From: Cohnella herbarum | Lineage (GTDB): Bacteria; Bacillota; Bacilli; Paenibacillales; Paenibacillaceae | Assembly: GCF_012849095.1 (NCBI RefSeq) | Contig: NZ_CP051680.1 | Location: 4,118,501-4,182,500 of the forward strand | Reading direction: 5' to 3' | Length of the DNA stretch: 64,000 bases | Shown: positions 1 through 8,833 of the stretch, piece by piece | Layout of the letters: each line of letters opens with the position of its first letter | How positions within the stretch are numbered: the first letter of the stretch is position 1 | Notes under the pieces: generated by a model | Seen by the model: the letters and a program-made list of their open reading frames with translations, nothing else | The model's database searches: none | Told to the model about the DNA's origin: nothing | Translations under genes and position numbers: made by a program

Positions 1-25
1 GGTAAGAAAAACCGTCAGGGAATCC

Positions 26-102
26 TGAAGTACACCCCTTAAAGTAGACATTGGAAAACACCCCAGGTGTAAACCGATGAATACTTTAGGGGGTGCACTT
101 CA
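26..102. mobile_element. 77-bp IS-end remnant (IS3-like, MITE-sized)
   Basis: The two ends form a 21-bp terminal inverted repeat with two mismatches: TGAAGTACACCCC at 26 onward, and the reverse complement of GGGGTGCACTTCA ending at 102. Ends starting TGAAGT with a CACCCC run are typical of IS3-family elements. Only about 35 bp lie between the ends, so there is no transposase. No convincing target duplication flanks it. Family assignment is inference from the end sequence only. Confidence 0.6.
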
Positions 103-128
103 CAACGCCGGACAGCTTCTTAACTAGA

Positions 129-1253
129 TTATTCATTTATGGCATGAATAAAGTATTCCGTTAATAATTTCCTGAACACGTTAGGCCATACGTAACTTTC
201 GAACTGTTCCGGTCCGACCCATGCGTACGACGTTCGATCCGCCACGTACGTCTCTTCCGTTGCCGTAGCCGCCAGCACTCTGATATTCCACACAAGATGC
301 GTGAAAATATGCTGAGCTTCTCCGACAACCTGCTCCGTTACCCGGAGGCGTACTCCATCCTCCAGGGCGGCTTCCTCCAGCTTGGCCTTCCCCGTCGACA
401 TGATCTCCCATTCGTCCGCATCCGCTACTTCGATATGGGGTAACTCCCACATTTTCGCCAATAAACCGGTATCCGGTCTTTGCCTGACCAACACTTTACC
501 GGCGTTGGCTCCCGTCCCCTCCACCAATGCCGCAAATCGGAAAACGGGTCTTGCTTTCTTAGCCTTCGTCTTCAGGGGAAGCTCCTTCTCCCGCCCCTGC
601 TGCCGACCCAGACACATAGCCGTAACCGGGCACTCGGAGCACGTTGGAGATTTCGGCGTACACACCATCGCTCCGAGCTCCATTAACGCTTGATTAAAGT
701 CCGCCGCTTCTCCCGCGGGAATAAGCTCTTGCGCGAGCCCTTCCATGCTTATTCTCGTGGACGGACGCGCAATGTCGTCCTCTAAGCAGAAATACCTGGA
801 CAGCACGCGCATGACGTTGCCGTCCACCGCAGGCTCAGGCTGATTGTAGGCGATGCTGAGTATCGCTCCCGCCGTATAGGGACCTACCCCTTTCAGCCCG
901 GAAATTTCCTTCTTGCCGGAAGGCACCTGACTTCCGTACTTCTCGACGACTTCGCGGACGGCCGTCTGAAGGTTGCGCGCCCTGGAATAATAACCAAGCC
1001 CTTCCCAGTGCTTAAGCACCTCGTCCTCCGGCGCCGCCGCTAATTCTTGGAGCGAGGGAAACCGATCCACGAACCGATTGAAGTAAGGAATAACCGTGTC
1101 TACGCGGGTTTGCTGAAGCATGATTTCCGATACCCATATGTGATAAGGGTCCCGGCTTCTCCGCCAAGGCAAGTCGCGCTGCTCCTTCTGATACCACTTA
1201 AGCAATTCCATGCTGAAATAACGTTTATTATCGATGTCGATACCCACGTTCAA
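129..1253 (-). CDS. mutY: A/G-specific adenine glycosylase MutY
   Basis: Removes adenine mispaired with 8-oxoguanine in base-excision repair. The N-terminal HhH-GPD domain has the catalytic region WVSEIMLQQTRV near residue 40, a helix-hairpin-helix LKGVGPYTAG near 120 and the following VDGNVMRVLSR with the catalytic Asp. A [4Fe-4S] cluster loop C-x6-C-x2-C-x5-C lies near residues 198-214. The C-terminal part is the NUDIX-like 8-oxoG recognition domain. The length of 374 residues is normal. The start is TTG at 1253: it has an AGGAGAGG ribosome site that lies inside the end of the upstream AraC gene, and it overlaps that gene's TGA stop (TTGA), suggesting translational coupling. The next Met, at 1211, has no ribosome site. 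Confidence 0.95.
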   Translation of the reverse strand: MNVGIDIDNKRYFSMELLKWYQKEQRDLPWRRSRDPYHIWVSEIMLQQTRVDTVIPYFNRFVDRFPSLQELAAAPEDEVLKHWEGLGYYSRARNLQTAVREVVEKYGSQVPSGKKEISGLKGVGPYTAGAILSIAYNQPEPAVDGNVMRVLSRYFCLEDDIARPSTRISMEGLAQELIPAGEAADFNQALMELGAMVCTPKSPTCSECPVTAMCLGRQQGREKELPLKTKAKKARPVFRFAALVEGTGANAGKVLVRQRPDTGLLAKMWELPHIEVADADEWEIMSTGKAKLEEAALEDGVRLRVTEQVVGEAQHIFTHLVWNIRVLAATATEETYVADRTSYAWVGPEQFESYVWPNVFRKLLTEYFIHAINE

Positions 1254-2119
1254 TGATCCTCTCCTCTGGTTGCCTGAACATTCGATACCGATGCCGCTTG
1301 TTTACGATATCTGCTGGGGGTCAAACCCGTATGTGCCTTGAACATCCTGGAGAAATAGTAGATTTGCATCCCGACCTTGCTCGCCACCGAGGACACGTTG
1401 CAATCGGGCTGAAGAAGCAGTCCCTTCGCGATTTCCATCCGGCGAAGATTAACATACTGAATAGGCGAAGAACCTAATATCCCTTTGAAAAATACGATAA
1501 AATAATTCGGGTGCAAATAGACTTGTTTCGCTAAGTTCTCTATCGTAATATTGTCAGCCAAGTGATCATCGATATATTTCAGCACCAGGTCGATTTTCTG
1601 CATCTCTTCCGTCGGCGCGCCATTGTCGTTAAGGGATAGATTGTCCAAATAAATGCTGATCAGTTCTAACATGGTCGCTTTAATCTTGAGTCTTGAAGTC
1701 AGCCCGTCCCGCGCTATCTCTTCGAACAAGCGCTCGAATAATGCGGAAGATTCGCTTTGATGCTCGTCCCCTAAATGAAGATAAATCGGAATCTGAAGCG
1801 TACGGTACAAATCGCGATCCTCATAGCTGCTGCGGAAATGACACCATTGAAACGTGATCGTCCGATCCGGCTCCAGAACGATCCGATGCGGCATTCCCGA
1901 TAATAAAATGCATAATGTCCCTTTGGCTAGCGGAATCTCTCTGTCTTGAGCGATCAGCTTGCCCTCGCCTTCTTTAACGTAAAGGAATCTGTGGCAATCG
2001 TAAGTATCTTCCCGCTCTTTGAGCGAAACGGAATCCAGTACCGTTGCCGCCGCGGCGGCAACCTCTATATTCATGTGCTCGAAATGTTTCATCATGATAG
2101 TTAAGTAATTCGTCGTCAT
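1250..2119 (-). CDS. AraC-family transcriptional regulator
   Basis: Two-domain regulator of 289 residues. An N-terminal cupin-like sensing part (about residues 25-120, with GMPHRI typical of AraC sugar-binding cupins) is followed by a C-terminal double helix-turn-helix (about 185-280) with the AraC signature around VASKVGMQIYYFSRMFKAHTG and the usual P-x-x-YR end. Family members of this layout in Paenibacillaceae usually control carbohydrate genes, but no sugar gene lies beside it; the downstream gene is mutY with a four-base overlap. The target is therefore not predictable. The ATG at 2119 has a GGGG ribosome site, although several Met codons follow within 20 residues and the start could be internal. 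Confidence 0.88.
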   Translation of the reverse strand: MTTNYLTIMMKHFEHMNIEVAAAAATVLDSVSLKEREDTYDCHRFLYVKEGEGKLIAQDREIPLAKGTLCILLSGMPHRIVLEPDRTITFQWCHFRSSYEDRDLYRTLQIPIYLHLGDEHQSESSALFERLFEEIARDGLTSRLKIKATMLELISIYLDNLSLNDNGAPTEEMQKIDLVLKYIDDHLADNITIENLAKQVYLHPNYFIVFFKGILGSSPIQYVNLRRMEIAKGLLLQPDCNVSSVASKVGMQIYYFSRMFKAHTGLTPSRYRKQAASVSNVQATRGEDH

Positions 2120-2273
2120 CTCTACGCCCCATTATCTGGATAAAGAAACCTTCGTCCGTTTTTAACATATATTCCATTATACGTCAGGTCAAGTAAAGCG
2201 TAAATTACCATTTCATTAACCCAGACCCAATAAATAACAGCCCAGCTGTGACTACACCGGACTGTCGTCTTTC

Positions 2274-2663
2274 TTACTTTTCGATTATCGCCGTAGCGGC
2301 CGCGAGAGAACGTTCATGGGTTATCGCGATATGTATCCGATAAGATTCTTCCGCCCAGCCGAGCCGCTCGATCGACGCCACGGATAGGGAGCAAACGGGC
2401 TTTCCCCATTTGTCCGGAAGCACTTCGATATCCTTAAATCCGACCAAGGTTCCGATTCCGCAACCGATCGCCTTCACGACGGCTTCCTTGGCCGCGAATC
2501 TGCCGCTGATATACTCTAACGCGCGACGCGGCTGCAATGAACCCCAGCCTTCGCTCTCCCGGGAGGTAAGCACCCGATCGACGAACTTCCGGCTGCCCGG
2601 TCCCGCGAGCAGTCTATCCATCCGCGCAAGCTCGACAACGTCCAATCCGATACCGACGATCAT
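2274..2663 (-). CDS. acpS: Holo-[acyl-carrier-protein] synthase
   Basis: Transfers 4'-phosphopantetheine from CoA to acyl carrier protein, activating fatty-acid synthesis. The protein begins with the Mg-binding signature GIGLDVVEL (residues 4-12) and carries the second motif GRFAAKEAVVKAIG (about 54-67), both diagnostic of AcpS. At 129 residues it is full length. It starts 9 bases after the nadE stop codon on the same strand, so the two are probably cotranscribed. The cytoplasmic role and the identification are secure from the motifs. Confidence 0.95.
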   Translation of the reverse strand: MIVGIGLDVVELARMDRLLAGPGSRKFVDRVLTSRESEGWGSLQPRRALEYISGRFAAKEAVVKAIGCGIGTLVGFKDIEVLPDKWGKPVCSLSVASIERLGWAEESYRIHIAITHERSLAAATAIIEK

Positions 2664-2672
2664 GCCGATCGC

Positions 2673-3482
2673 TTAAATTCCCGGAATATGCTGCCGTTTA
2701 TGTTGCGTGCGCAAGTAATGCTTCTCGAGGATTTCGCGGGCTTTGGGATCGATTTCCTTGCCTTCCAGGTACGAGCTGTTATCCTCGTATGTCACCCCGA
2801 GCTCATCCTCATCCGTCTGCCCTTGCCATAGACCGGCGGTCGGCGCTTTGTCTACGACGCTGGCGGGCACTCCCAACCGTCTGGCTAATTCGCGCACTTG
2901 ACGTTTATTCAAGCTGCTGAGAGGCGTAATATCCACGGCGCCGTCTCCCCACTTCGTGAAGAAACCCGTTAGCGCTTCCGAAGCATGATCCGTTCCCACG
3001 ACAAGCAAATTCAAATCGAAGGCTAGAGCATACTGGACGACCATACGGGTGCGCGCTTTCACGTTCCCTTTGCCTCCACGGCTAATATGGCGATGAATTT
3101 CGAGAGCTTTAAACGCATATTCGGTTTCGAGCGCGATTTCGTCCACGGCTTCCTCGATGTTCGTCTCTACCTTATGCTTCAGGTTGAAGGCTTCGGCCAC
3201 CTCGTAGCTGTGGTGGATGTCCTCTTGCTCCCCGTAAGGCTGGAATACGCCGAGCGTCATGTACTCTTTGCCCGTTTCCCGAGAGAGCTCGTCCGTTGCG
3301 CGTTTACACAGACCTACGGCCACCGCGCTATCCACGCCGCCGCTGATCGCTATCAGCAACCCCGTCGCTCCCGCTTGCTTGACGTAATCTTTCAGAAAGT
3401 TAACTCGACGTTCGATTTCCTGATCCACGTCGATTGTCGGCTTTACGCCTAACTTCGCAATAATCTCTTGCTGGATCGTCAT
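2673..3482 (-). CDS. nadE: NAD+ synthetase
   Basis: Makes NAD+ from nicotinic acid adenine dinucleotide with ATP and ammonia. The PP-loop SGGVDS (about residues 50-55 from the chosen start) binds ATP pyrophosphate, and the region GTDHASEALTGFFTKWGDGAVD is typical of NadE. The protein is about 269 residues with no glutaminase domain, so it is the ammonia-dependent short form. The open frame extends upstream to 3569, but that would run into the preceding gene; the ATG at 3482 has a GGGAGGG ribosome site and the family-like N-terminus MTIQQEII. acpS follows directly downstream. Confidence 0.95.
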   Translation of the reverse strand: MTIQQEIIAKLGVKPTIDVDQEIERRVNFLKDYVKQAGATGLLIAISGGVDSAVAVGLCKRATDELSRETGKEYMTLGVFQPYGEQEDIHHSYEVAEAFNLKHKVETNIEEAVDEIALETEYAFKALEIHRHISRGGKGNVKARTRMVVQYALAFDLNLLVVGTDHASEALTGFFTKWGDGAVDITPLSSLNKRQVRELARRLGVPASVVDKAPTAGLWQGQTDEDELGVTYEDNSSYLEGKEIDPKAREILEKHYLRTQHKRQHIPGI

Positions 3483-3559
3483 TTCGATTACCCTCCCGTA
3501 AGCAACAAAAATATCCCGTTGGCTTAACCGCAATGGCTTAAGCCCCCGGGATGAATGAA

Positions 3560-3994
3560 TTACCGGCAATGACGGTCGAAGGCGGCCGTAAGATCTGCGG
3601 CGATGTCTCCAGCGCTGCGGTTCTCGATTTGGTGCCTTTCGATAAAATGAACGAGTTCTCCGTCCTTCAAGAGGGCAATGGATGGGGAAGAAGGCGGATA
3701 AGGCAGGAAGTACTCGCGCGCTTTCGCCGTTGCTTCCTTGTCTTGACCTGCAAATACCGTAAACAGGTGGTCCGGGAGCACGTCATGATGCAACGCGTCC
3801 GCTACGCCGGGACGGCACTGTCCTGCAGCGCATCCGCAAACGGAGTTAATTACGACTAATGCGGTACCCGCTGCCTTAGGAAGCTTCGCTTCCACTTCTT
3901 CGGGCGTTCTTAATTCTTGAATGCCGAGCCGAGTCAAATCATCGCGCATCGGTTGAACCATATCCAACATATATCTTTCGAAAGACATCGACAT
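3560..3994 (-). CDS. BrxA/BrxB-family bacilliredoxin
   Basis: Small thioredoxin-fold protein of the YphP/YqiW family, which removes bacillithiol from S-bacillithiolated cytosolic proteins. The characteristic Cys-Gly-Cys active site is at residues 53-55 (NSVCGCAAG). The N-terminal MVQPMRDDLTRLGI region and the 144-residue length fit the family. It precedes nadE and acpS on the same strand. The start ATG at 3994 has GAGG eight bases upstream. Which of the two Bacillus paralogues (brxA or brxB) it corresponds to cannot be decided from sequence alone. Confidence 0.9.
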   Translation of the reverse strand: MSMSFERYMLDMVQPMRDDLTRLGIQELRTPEEVEAKLPKAAGTALVVINSVCGCAAGQCRPGVADALHHDVLPDHLFTVFAGQDKEATAKAREYFLPYPPSSPSIALLKDGELVHFIERHQIENRSAGDIAADLTAAFDRHCR

Positions 3995-4194
3995 AGGAGG
4001 CGCCTCGCTTTCCGGATCTCATAATTGGCGGTTTGATGATTCCGCTATATCTTATTATACAGCGCCGCCGCAAGCTCCGTCAAAATCATTGCTTAGCTGC
4101 TCCCTCGATATGCCCGTTCGGAAGATCATCGGGTGCGGCGACAGGATGCTGCGCGGAACGACCGCTTGGCATCCCGGCCGCGCCTCGCCCGGAT

Positions 4195-4578
4195 TCATGG
4201 CTCGTCCAACACTTCCGGCACCAGCAAATGCCCGTCGTCATCCGGATCGAAAGATCCGTCCGCGGAATGGGTCGGGTGCATGAATATCCCGGAAGAAGGC
4301 GCAATTCCCCGCTCGAATAAATCTCGATTTTCCGGGGTCCGGAATCCGATATCTTTGTAAGGATGCACCCATTGCGCTCCCGCCATGACGAACGGATCCG
4401 TTTCGGTATTCCACTGTTCAAGAGGCGAATTCTCCGACTCGTAATCGTGATCTCCGATCACGACTCCATGGGCATTCACGAACGGCTCCCGCGGCCCCCG
4501 GTCGTCGCGGAACTCCGCCCGAAATTCGATTTCGAACGGATCCAAGTCCGAATCGTCACGCCCTCCCGCGGGCTTCAT
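4195..4578 (-). CDS. DUF3905-like protein
   Basis: Acidic 127-residue protein, with no signal peptide or membrane segment, resembling the DUF3905 family of spore-forming Firmicutes (conserved block REPFVNAHGVVIGDHDYES, then SPLEQW and WVHPYKDIGF). Function is unknown. The ATG at 4578 is poorly served: GAGGGC sits only two bases away. The same frame continues upstream for 13 codons to the stop codon of the small gene at 4621-4746, with no ATG, GTG or TTG in between. Either translation couples across that stop or the annotated start is used weakly. Confidence 0.7.
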   Translation of the reverse strand: MKPAGGRDDSDLDPFEIEFRAEFRDDRGPREPFVNAHGVVIGDHDYESENSPLEQWNTETDPFVMAGAQWVHPYKDIGFRTPENRDLFERGIAPSSGIFMHPTHSADGSFDPDDDGHLLVPEVLDEP

Positions 4579-4620
4579 GCCCTCGTAGGAGTTAGTATCC
4601 TCGCTCGCGCTAATAACGGT

Positions 4621-4746
4621 TCAAGTCGACGGACGATTAGGTCCGTCCAATTTCTTGTCGAATCCGGGGGATAACGGGGATCGGTCTTTCCTGTCGCGAT
4701 TGGCTGCTTTCCGTACGGACTTCGAAGACCCTTGCTCTCTTGGCAT
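4621..4746 (-). CDS. Small basic 41-residue protein
   Basis: Reading from ATG at 4746 gives a 41-residue Lys/Arg-rich peptide ending in DKKLDGPNRPST. It has an excellent AGGAGG ribosome site ten bases upstream. The basic, Ser/Asn-rich composition resembles small spore-associated proteins of Bacillales, but I do not recognise the family. Its TGA stop is followed in the same frame by the DUF3905-like coding sequence, an unusual arrangement. It is probably cotranscribed with that gene. Confidence 0.6.
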   Translation of the reverse strand: MPREQGSSKSVRKAANRDRKDRSPLSPGFDKKLDGPNRPST

Positions 4747-4801
4747 GGAAGCATCCTCCTCATTGGATGTATCCCCCGTAGTGTAACCCATTTATAGCCT
4801 C

Positions 4802-6478
4802 TTATCCGTGCTTGCGAACATCGCTAATCATACTTCCCGGTTTGTAGAAAGAAACAACGAAAGTCGTCCCTTGCCCGACCGTCGATTCGACGTGAATTTT
4901 CCCGTTATGGCGTTCAACGATGCTTAAGCATAAAGCCAGCCCCAAGCCCGTTCCGTTCGTCTTAGTCGTGTAGAACGGTTCGAATAGCCGTTCCAGTTTC
5001 TCCGGAGGAATGCCGACTCCATTATCCGTAACGCGAAGCTGCACCGTATCCTCGAAATCCAAGGTCTCTATTCGCAGAACGCCCTTATCGCTCATCGCCT
5101 CCATGCCGTTGCGGGCTAGGTTCAGAACAAGCTGCTTGACTTCTTTGCTATTCATCTCGAGATTTTCCATGCCCTCTCCGAGCCGCAATTCGATCATTTG
5201 TCCGCGCAGATTGGCATCCGCCCAGATCAATGGAAGCAAGTCGTTAAGCAGCTCGTTGAGGTTGGACGGTTCCTTCTCGACGATTCTATTTTGCGCCAAG
5301 GACAGAAAATCGTTAATAATAGCGTTAGCCCGATCCAATTCGTCCAGAACGATACGAAAATAGGACTGATGCTCGGATGGGCTTCGTTCATTAAGCAATT
5401 GTACGAAACCTCTGATGACGGCCATCGGATTACGGATTTCATGCGTGATGCTCGCCGCCATCTGGCCGACTAAGCTTAGTCGCTCCATCTTGTTAACCTC
5501 GTCCTTCAACCTCTGAAGCTCCGTCACGTCGTGACCGATGAACAACACGCCGTCCGTCCCTTGCGCCGACATTCCATTAATCGGACAAGTAACGGTATAG
5601 AACGTTCGCCCGTGCAACATGACGATCTCGATGAGCTTGTCTTCTCCTTGCAGGACGCGCTTTACCGGACTCTTCTCGAATCGCACGTCCATTTTGTCCA
5701 AGAAGAAAGAAAAATCCTGAGCCAGAATATCGTTCCGTCCAAGCGGAGTAACGAATTTCAACGCCATATCGTTAACGTGCGTAATCTTTCCGTTAATATC
5801 GCAGAAGACGACCATCAACGGAGTATTATCGATAAATTGCTGCAGCCTCCGCATTTCATTTCGGTACTTCATGGACACTTCGTGAAGCTGTATTTGCAAT
5901 TGAATCCGTTCATAGGAAAGCTCGGCGAAATGAACGCACATAAAGGTTACCGCTAATAGTAACAGTCCGAAGAACGATGAAAAAACCAGAACCTTGGAGG
6001 CTACGTCCCAATTCAAATTCGGAATGCTAGAGACGTAGGCAGCATTTTGAATCAAAATAAGAATCACGCACAAGAGGGCGACGTTAATAAACTTGCCTTT
6101 TCTATTTTTGGATTGAAAGATGGGAATACGAGAAAATAATATCGGAATATATATAATAATAAAAAACGCTAATATGATATATTCCCAATGATAGGTAATC
6201 TGGTTGAGCTTCGTCACGAGATAGACGACCAGCAAAACCGTGGCAACGGGGATGCCTCCATACAGCGAACCGATAATGAAAGGAATATTACGTAGATCGA
6301 AATAAACGCCGTGCTCGCTAACCATAGAAAAATTCATGTTCAGTAACATGCCTACGCAGCAAGCCAAACCCAGCGCTATGTGGGTGTATCGGGTTCTTTC
6401 AGGCTTTGAGTACCAAACCATGAAGATAAACACGGGCAGAAAAGCAATTAGGACTTGTAGTAGCGTCTCTTTCCACAT
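4802..6478 (-). CDS. Membrane PAS sensor histidine kinase (KinB-like)
   Basis: About 558 residues. The first ~195 residues hold roughly six hydrophobic membrane helices resembling the 5TM-LYT sensor module of KinB-type kinases. A PAS domain follows (about 215-330, with NTPLMVVFCDINGKITHVND), then a HisKA domain with phospho-acceptor His346 in ITHEIRNPMAVIRGF, and an HATPase with N box and DNGVGIPPE and GTGLGLALC motifs. This architecture is common among sporulation phosphorelay kinases, which phosphorylate Spo0F; that role is inferred. No response regulator is adjacent, supporting an orphan kinase. The ATG at 6478 is preferred because GGGGG lies eight bases upstream; a longer frame to 6526 lacks one. 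Confidence 0.88.
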   Translation of the reverse strand: MWKETLLQVLIAFLPVFIFMVWYSKPERTRYTHIALGLACCVGMLLNMNFSMVSEHGVYFDLRNIPFIIGSLYGGIPVATVLLVVYLVTKLNQITYHWEYIILAFFIIIYIPILFSRIPIFQSKNRKGKFINVALLCVILILIQNAAYVSSIPNLNWDVASKVLVFSSFFGLLLLAVTFMCVHFAELSYERIQLQIQLHEVSMKYRNEMRRLQQFIDNTPLMVVFCDINGKITHVNDMALKFVTPLGRNDILAQDFSFFLDKMDVRFEKSPVKRVLQGEDKLIEIVMLHGRTFYTVTCPINGMSAQGTDGVLFIGHDVTELQRLKDEVNKMERLSLVGQMAASITHEIRNPMAVIRGFVQLLNERSPSEHQSYFRIVLDELDRANAIINDFLSLAQNRIVEKEPSNLNELLNDLLPLIWADANLRGQMIELRLGEGMENLEMNSKEVKQLVLNLARNGMEAMSDKGVLRIETLDFEDTVQLRVTDNGVGIPPEKLERLFEPFYTTKTNGTGLGLALCLSIVERHNGKIHVESTVGQGTTFVVSFYKPGSMISDVRKHG

Positions 6479-6680
6479 CCAGTGAACCCCCAGCAAGTAT
6501 GGATCGGCATATACACAATTTCCCACTTATATAATCACTTAGATTAAAACACATCTCACCATAGGTTACAATAATAGGCTTAGGTTGCAAGAGCAGGAAT
6601 TGAGCAGGTATGGATGAGGTATGGAGCGCGCGCGGATGTGTTAGAATCTAAATAAAAACAAAAAATCGGGAGTTTTATAG

Positions 6681-7937
6681 ATGAACTACGACGTAATCGT
6701 AATAGGCGGCGGATCTGCCGGTCTAATGGCCAGCATCGCGGCAAGCAAACAAGGCGCTAAAGTCCTTCTGCTCGATAAAGGGGAGAAGCTGGGGCGTAAG
6801 CTCGGAATTTCCGGAGGCGGCAGATGTAACGTGACCAATAATAAGGAAGACGATGAGTTGATCAAACATATTCCCGGTAACGGGAGATTCTTATACAGCT
6901 CGTTTTCCAACTTCAACAACAAAGATATTATCGCTTTCTTCGAGAACCTCGGAATCAAGCTTAAGGAAGAAGATAACGGGCGAATGTTCCCCGTTACGGA
7001 TAGAGCGAAGACCGTCGTAGACACCCTCGTCGGGCAGATCCGCAAGCAAGGCGTAGAGATCAAGCTTAACTCTCCTGTGGATACGATCATTTACGAGGAC
7101 AACCGCGTGGCCGGCGTTCGCCTCAGATCGGGCGAAGCGATAGACGGCAATGCCGTCATCGTCGCCTCCGGCGGCAAATCCGTGCCTCAAACCGGTTCAA
7201 CGGGAGACGGGTACCCTTGGGCGGTAAAAGCGGGACATACGATTACGGAGCTATTTCCGACGGAGGTTCCGTTAACGTCCAACGAACCGTTCATTACGAG
7301 CAAAGAGCTTCAAGGCCTTTCCCTTAGGGACGTTTCCTTGTCCGTATGGAATCCGAAAGGAAAGAAAATCATCGAGCACCACGGCGACATGCTCTTCACC
7401 CATTTCGGCGTGTCTGGGCCGATCGCGCTACGCTGCAGCCAATTCGTCGTCAAAGCGCTCAAGCAATTTCAGGTAGGAAATATTGAAGTGTCCGTCGATT
7501 TGATGCCGGACAACAGCGTGGACGAAGTGTATTCCCTAACGATGAGGTTAACGGAGCTTGAGCCGCGAAAGTCCATCAAAAACATTCTTAAAGCTTGTTT
7601 GCCCGAGAAAATGATCCCGCTGTTGCTGCAACAAGCGGGACTGGCCGAATCGCTCACCTATGATAACCTTCCCAGACAGGATTGGATGCAATTAGCCAAG
7701 CTGATCAAGCGATTCCCGATCAGGGTATACGGAACTTTGTCGATAGAAGATGCTTTCGTAACCGGCGGGGGAATTCATTTAAAGGAAATCGATCCGCGTA
7801 CGATGGAGTCCAAGCTTGTGAGCGGATTGTATTTTTGCGGAGAAATACTCGATATTCACGGGTATACGGGGGGCTATAACATTACGGCTGCTTTCTCCAC
7901 GGGATATTCCGCAGGCATGAATGCCGCGATTCGGTAA
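6681..7937 (+). CDS. BaiN/HI0933-family FAD-dependent oxidoreductase
   Basis: A flavoprotein of 418 residues in the HI0933/YtfP/BaiN family. It starts with a Rossmann FAD-binding motif [12 protein letters not shown] (residues 7-18) and has the family segment [12 protein letters not shown] (44-55). The C-terminal [10 protein letters not shown] and [28 protein letters not shown] close the FAD site. The physiological substrate of these proteins is mostly unknown; one homologue is implicated in bile-acid reduction. It is alone on the plus strand between minus-strand genes. The start ATG has a GGGAG site and TAGAAT as a possible -10 upstream. Confidence 0.88.
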   Translation: MNYDVIVIGGGSAGLMASIAASKQGAKVLLLDKGEKLGRKLGISGGGRCNVTNNKEDDELIKHIPGNGRFLYSSFSNFNNKDIIAFFENLGIKLKEEDNGRMFPVTDRAKTVVDTLVGQIRKQGVEIKLNSPVDTIIYEDNRVAGVRLRSGEAIDGNAVIVASGGKSVPQTGSTGDGYPWAVKAGHTITELFPTEVPLTSNEPFITSKELQGLSLRDVSLSVWNPKGKKIIEHHGDMLFTHFGVSGPIALRCSQFVVKALKQFQVGNIEVSVDLMPDNSVDEVYSLTMRLTELEPRKSIKNILKACLPEKMIPLLLQQAGLAESLTYDNLPRQDWMQLAKLIKRFPIRVYGTLSIEDAFVTGGGIHLKEIDPRTMESKLVSGLYFCGEILDIHGYTGGYNITAAFSTGYSAGMNAAIR

Positions 7938-7941
7938 AACG

Positions 7942-7997
7942 AAATACGGAACGCATAGATCAGCGGGATATCCGCTGCCATGCGTTCCGTATTTTTT
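7942..7997. terminator. Bidirectional terminator
   Basis: A 13-bp perfect stem (ATACGGAACGCAT and its complement) with a smaller inner hairpin around GCGGGATATCCGC, followed by T6 on the plus strand and preceded by AAA on the other. It sits between two convergent genes, and its T-run overlaps the stop codon of the minus-strand permease. Confidence 0.85.
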
Positions 7998-8820
7998 ATT
8001 TGGTACCGGTGAACGTAATCCCTTGAACGAAAAAGCGATTGAAGAAAATGTATATCAGCAGCGCCGGAATCGTCATAATGATCGATGCCGCCATGATGTA
8101 GTTCCAGAAGCTGATATACTGCCCCTTGAACGTGTTCAACCCGACCGACAACGTAAACATCGACTTATCGGACATCAGCATGAGCGGCTTCAGGAACTCG
8201 TTCCATGCGCCCATGAAGATGAATATCGTCTGCGCCGCAAGAGCCGGCTTCGCCAGAGGCAGGACGACTTTGAAGAACAGCCCGAACCTGCCCAAGCCGT
8301 CCAATTCCGCGGCTTCTTCAAGCTCTTTAGGGAAGCTGATGAAAAATTGGCGCATCATGAAGATGTAGGTCGCTTGAGCGGCCATCGGAACGATGATCGC
8401 CTGATAACTGTTCAACCAGCCAAGCTCCTTGATAATCAGGTAACTCGGAATAATCGTCAATTGGCCAGGAATCATGATCATGGCCAGTATACTGTAGAAC
8501 ATCAACGTGCTGCCCGGAAAACGAATTCGAGCCAGCGCATAGCCTGCCATGGAATTAAACAGCAGATTAAATATCGTAACCGATATGGCTATGAACGCGC
8601 TGTTCAAGAACCAGCGGGAGAACAGGGGCTCCTGCTTGAAGATGGTTTGATAATTATCTAGCGTAAAATGCTTCGGTATGAAGTGTATGCCTCCGGAAAC
8701 GATCTCCGGCAATGATTTGAACGATGCGGACAACGCCCATAAAAACGGAACAAACGTGATGAGCGCGTAGACGCTCAGCAGGACATAGAACACCGGCCTG
8801 AAACGATTGATCGAACGCAT
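7996..8820 (-). CDS. Carbohydrate ABC transporter permease (MalG/LacG type)
   Basis: Inner-membrane subunit of 274 residues with six predicted helices, the first at residues 10-30. The EAA loop EEAAELDGLGRFGLFFKVVLPLAKPAL, which contacts the ATPase, is at about 160-185. It is the last gene of the operon glycosidase, binding protein, MalF-like permease, this permease. The start ATG has AGGAGGGG upstream and the gap to the preceding gene is 13 bases. The substrate is probably a malto- or related oligosaccharide, judging from the glycosidase; this is inference. Confidence 0.92.
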   Translation of the reverse strand: MRSINRFRPVFYVLLSVYALITFVPFLWALSASFKSLPEIVSGGIHFIPKHFTLDNYQTIFKQEPLFSRWFLNSAFIAISVTIFNLLFNSMAGYALARIRFPGSTLMFYSILAMIMIPGQLTIIPSYLIIKELGWLNSYQAIIVPMAAQATYIFMMRQFFISFPKELEEAAELDGLGRFGLFFKVVLPLAKPALAAQTIFIFMGAWNEFLKPLMLMSDKSMFTLSVGLNTFKGQYISFWNYIMAASIIMTIPALLIYIFFNRFFVQGITFTGTK

Positions 8821-8833
8821 TTCCTATCCCCTC

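Noticed and set aside
26..102. Target-site duplication around the IS-end remnant
   Set aside because: The flanking bases (TCC and CAA) do not match, so no duplication is claimed.
3483..3569. Longer nadE start
   Set aside because: It would overlap the preceding bacilliredoxin gene and lacks a ribosome site; the internal ATG has a strong one.
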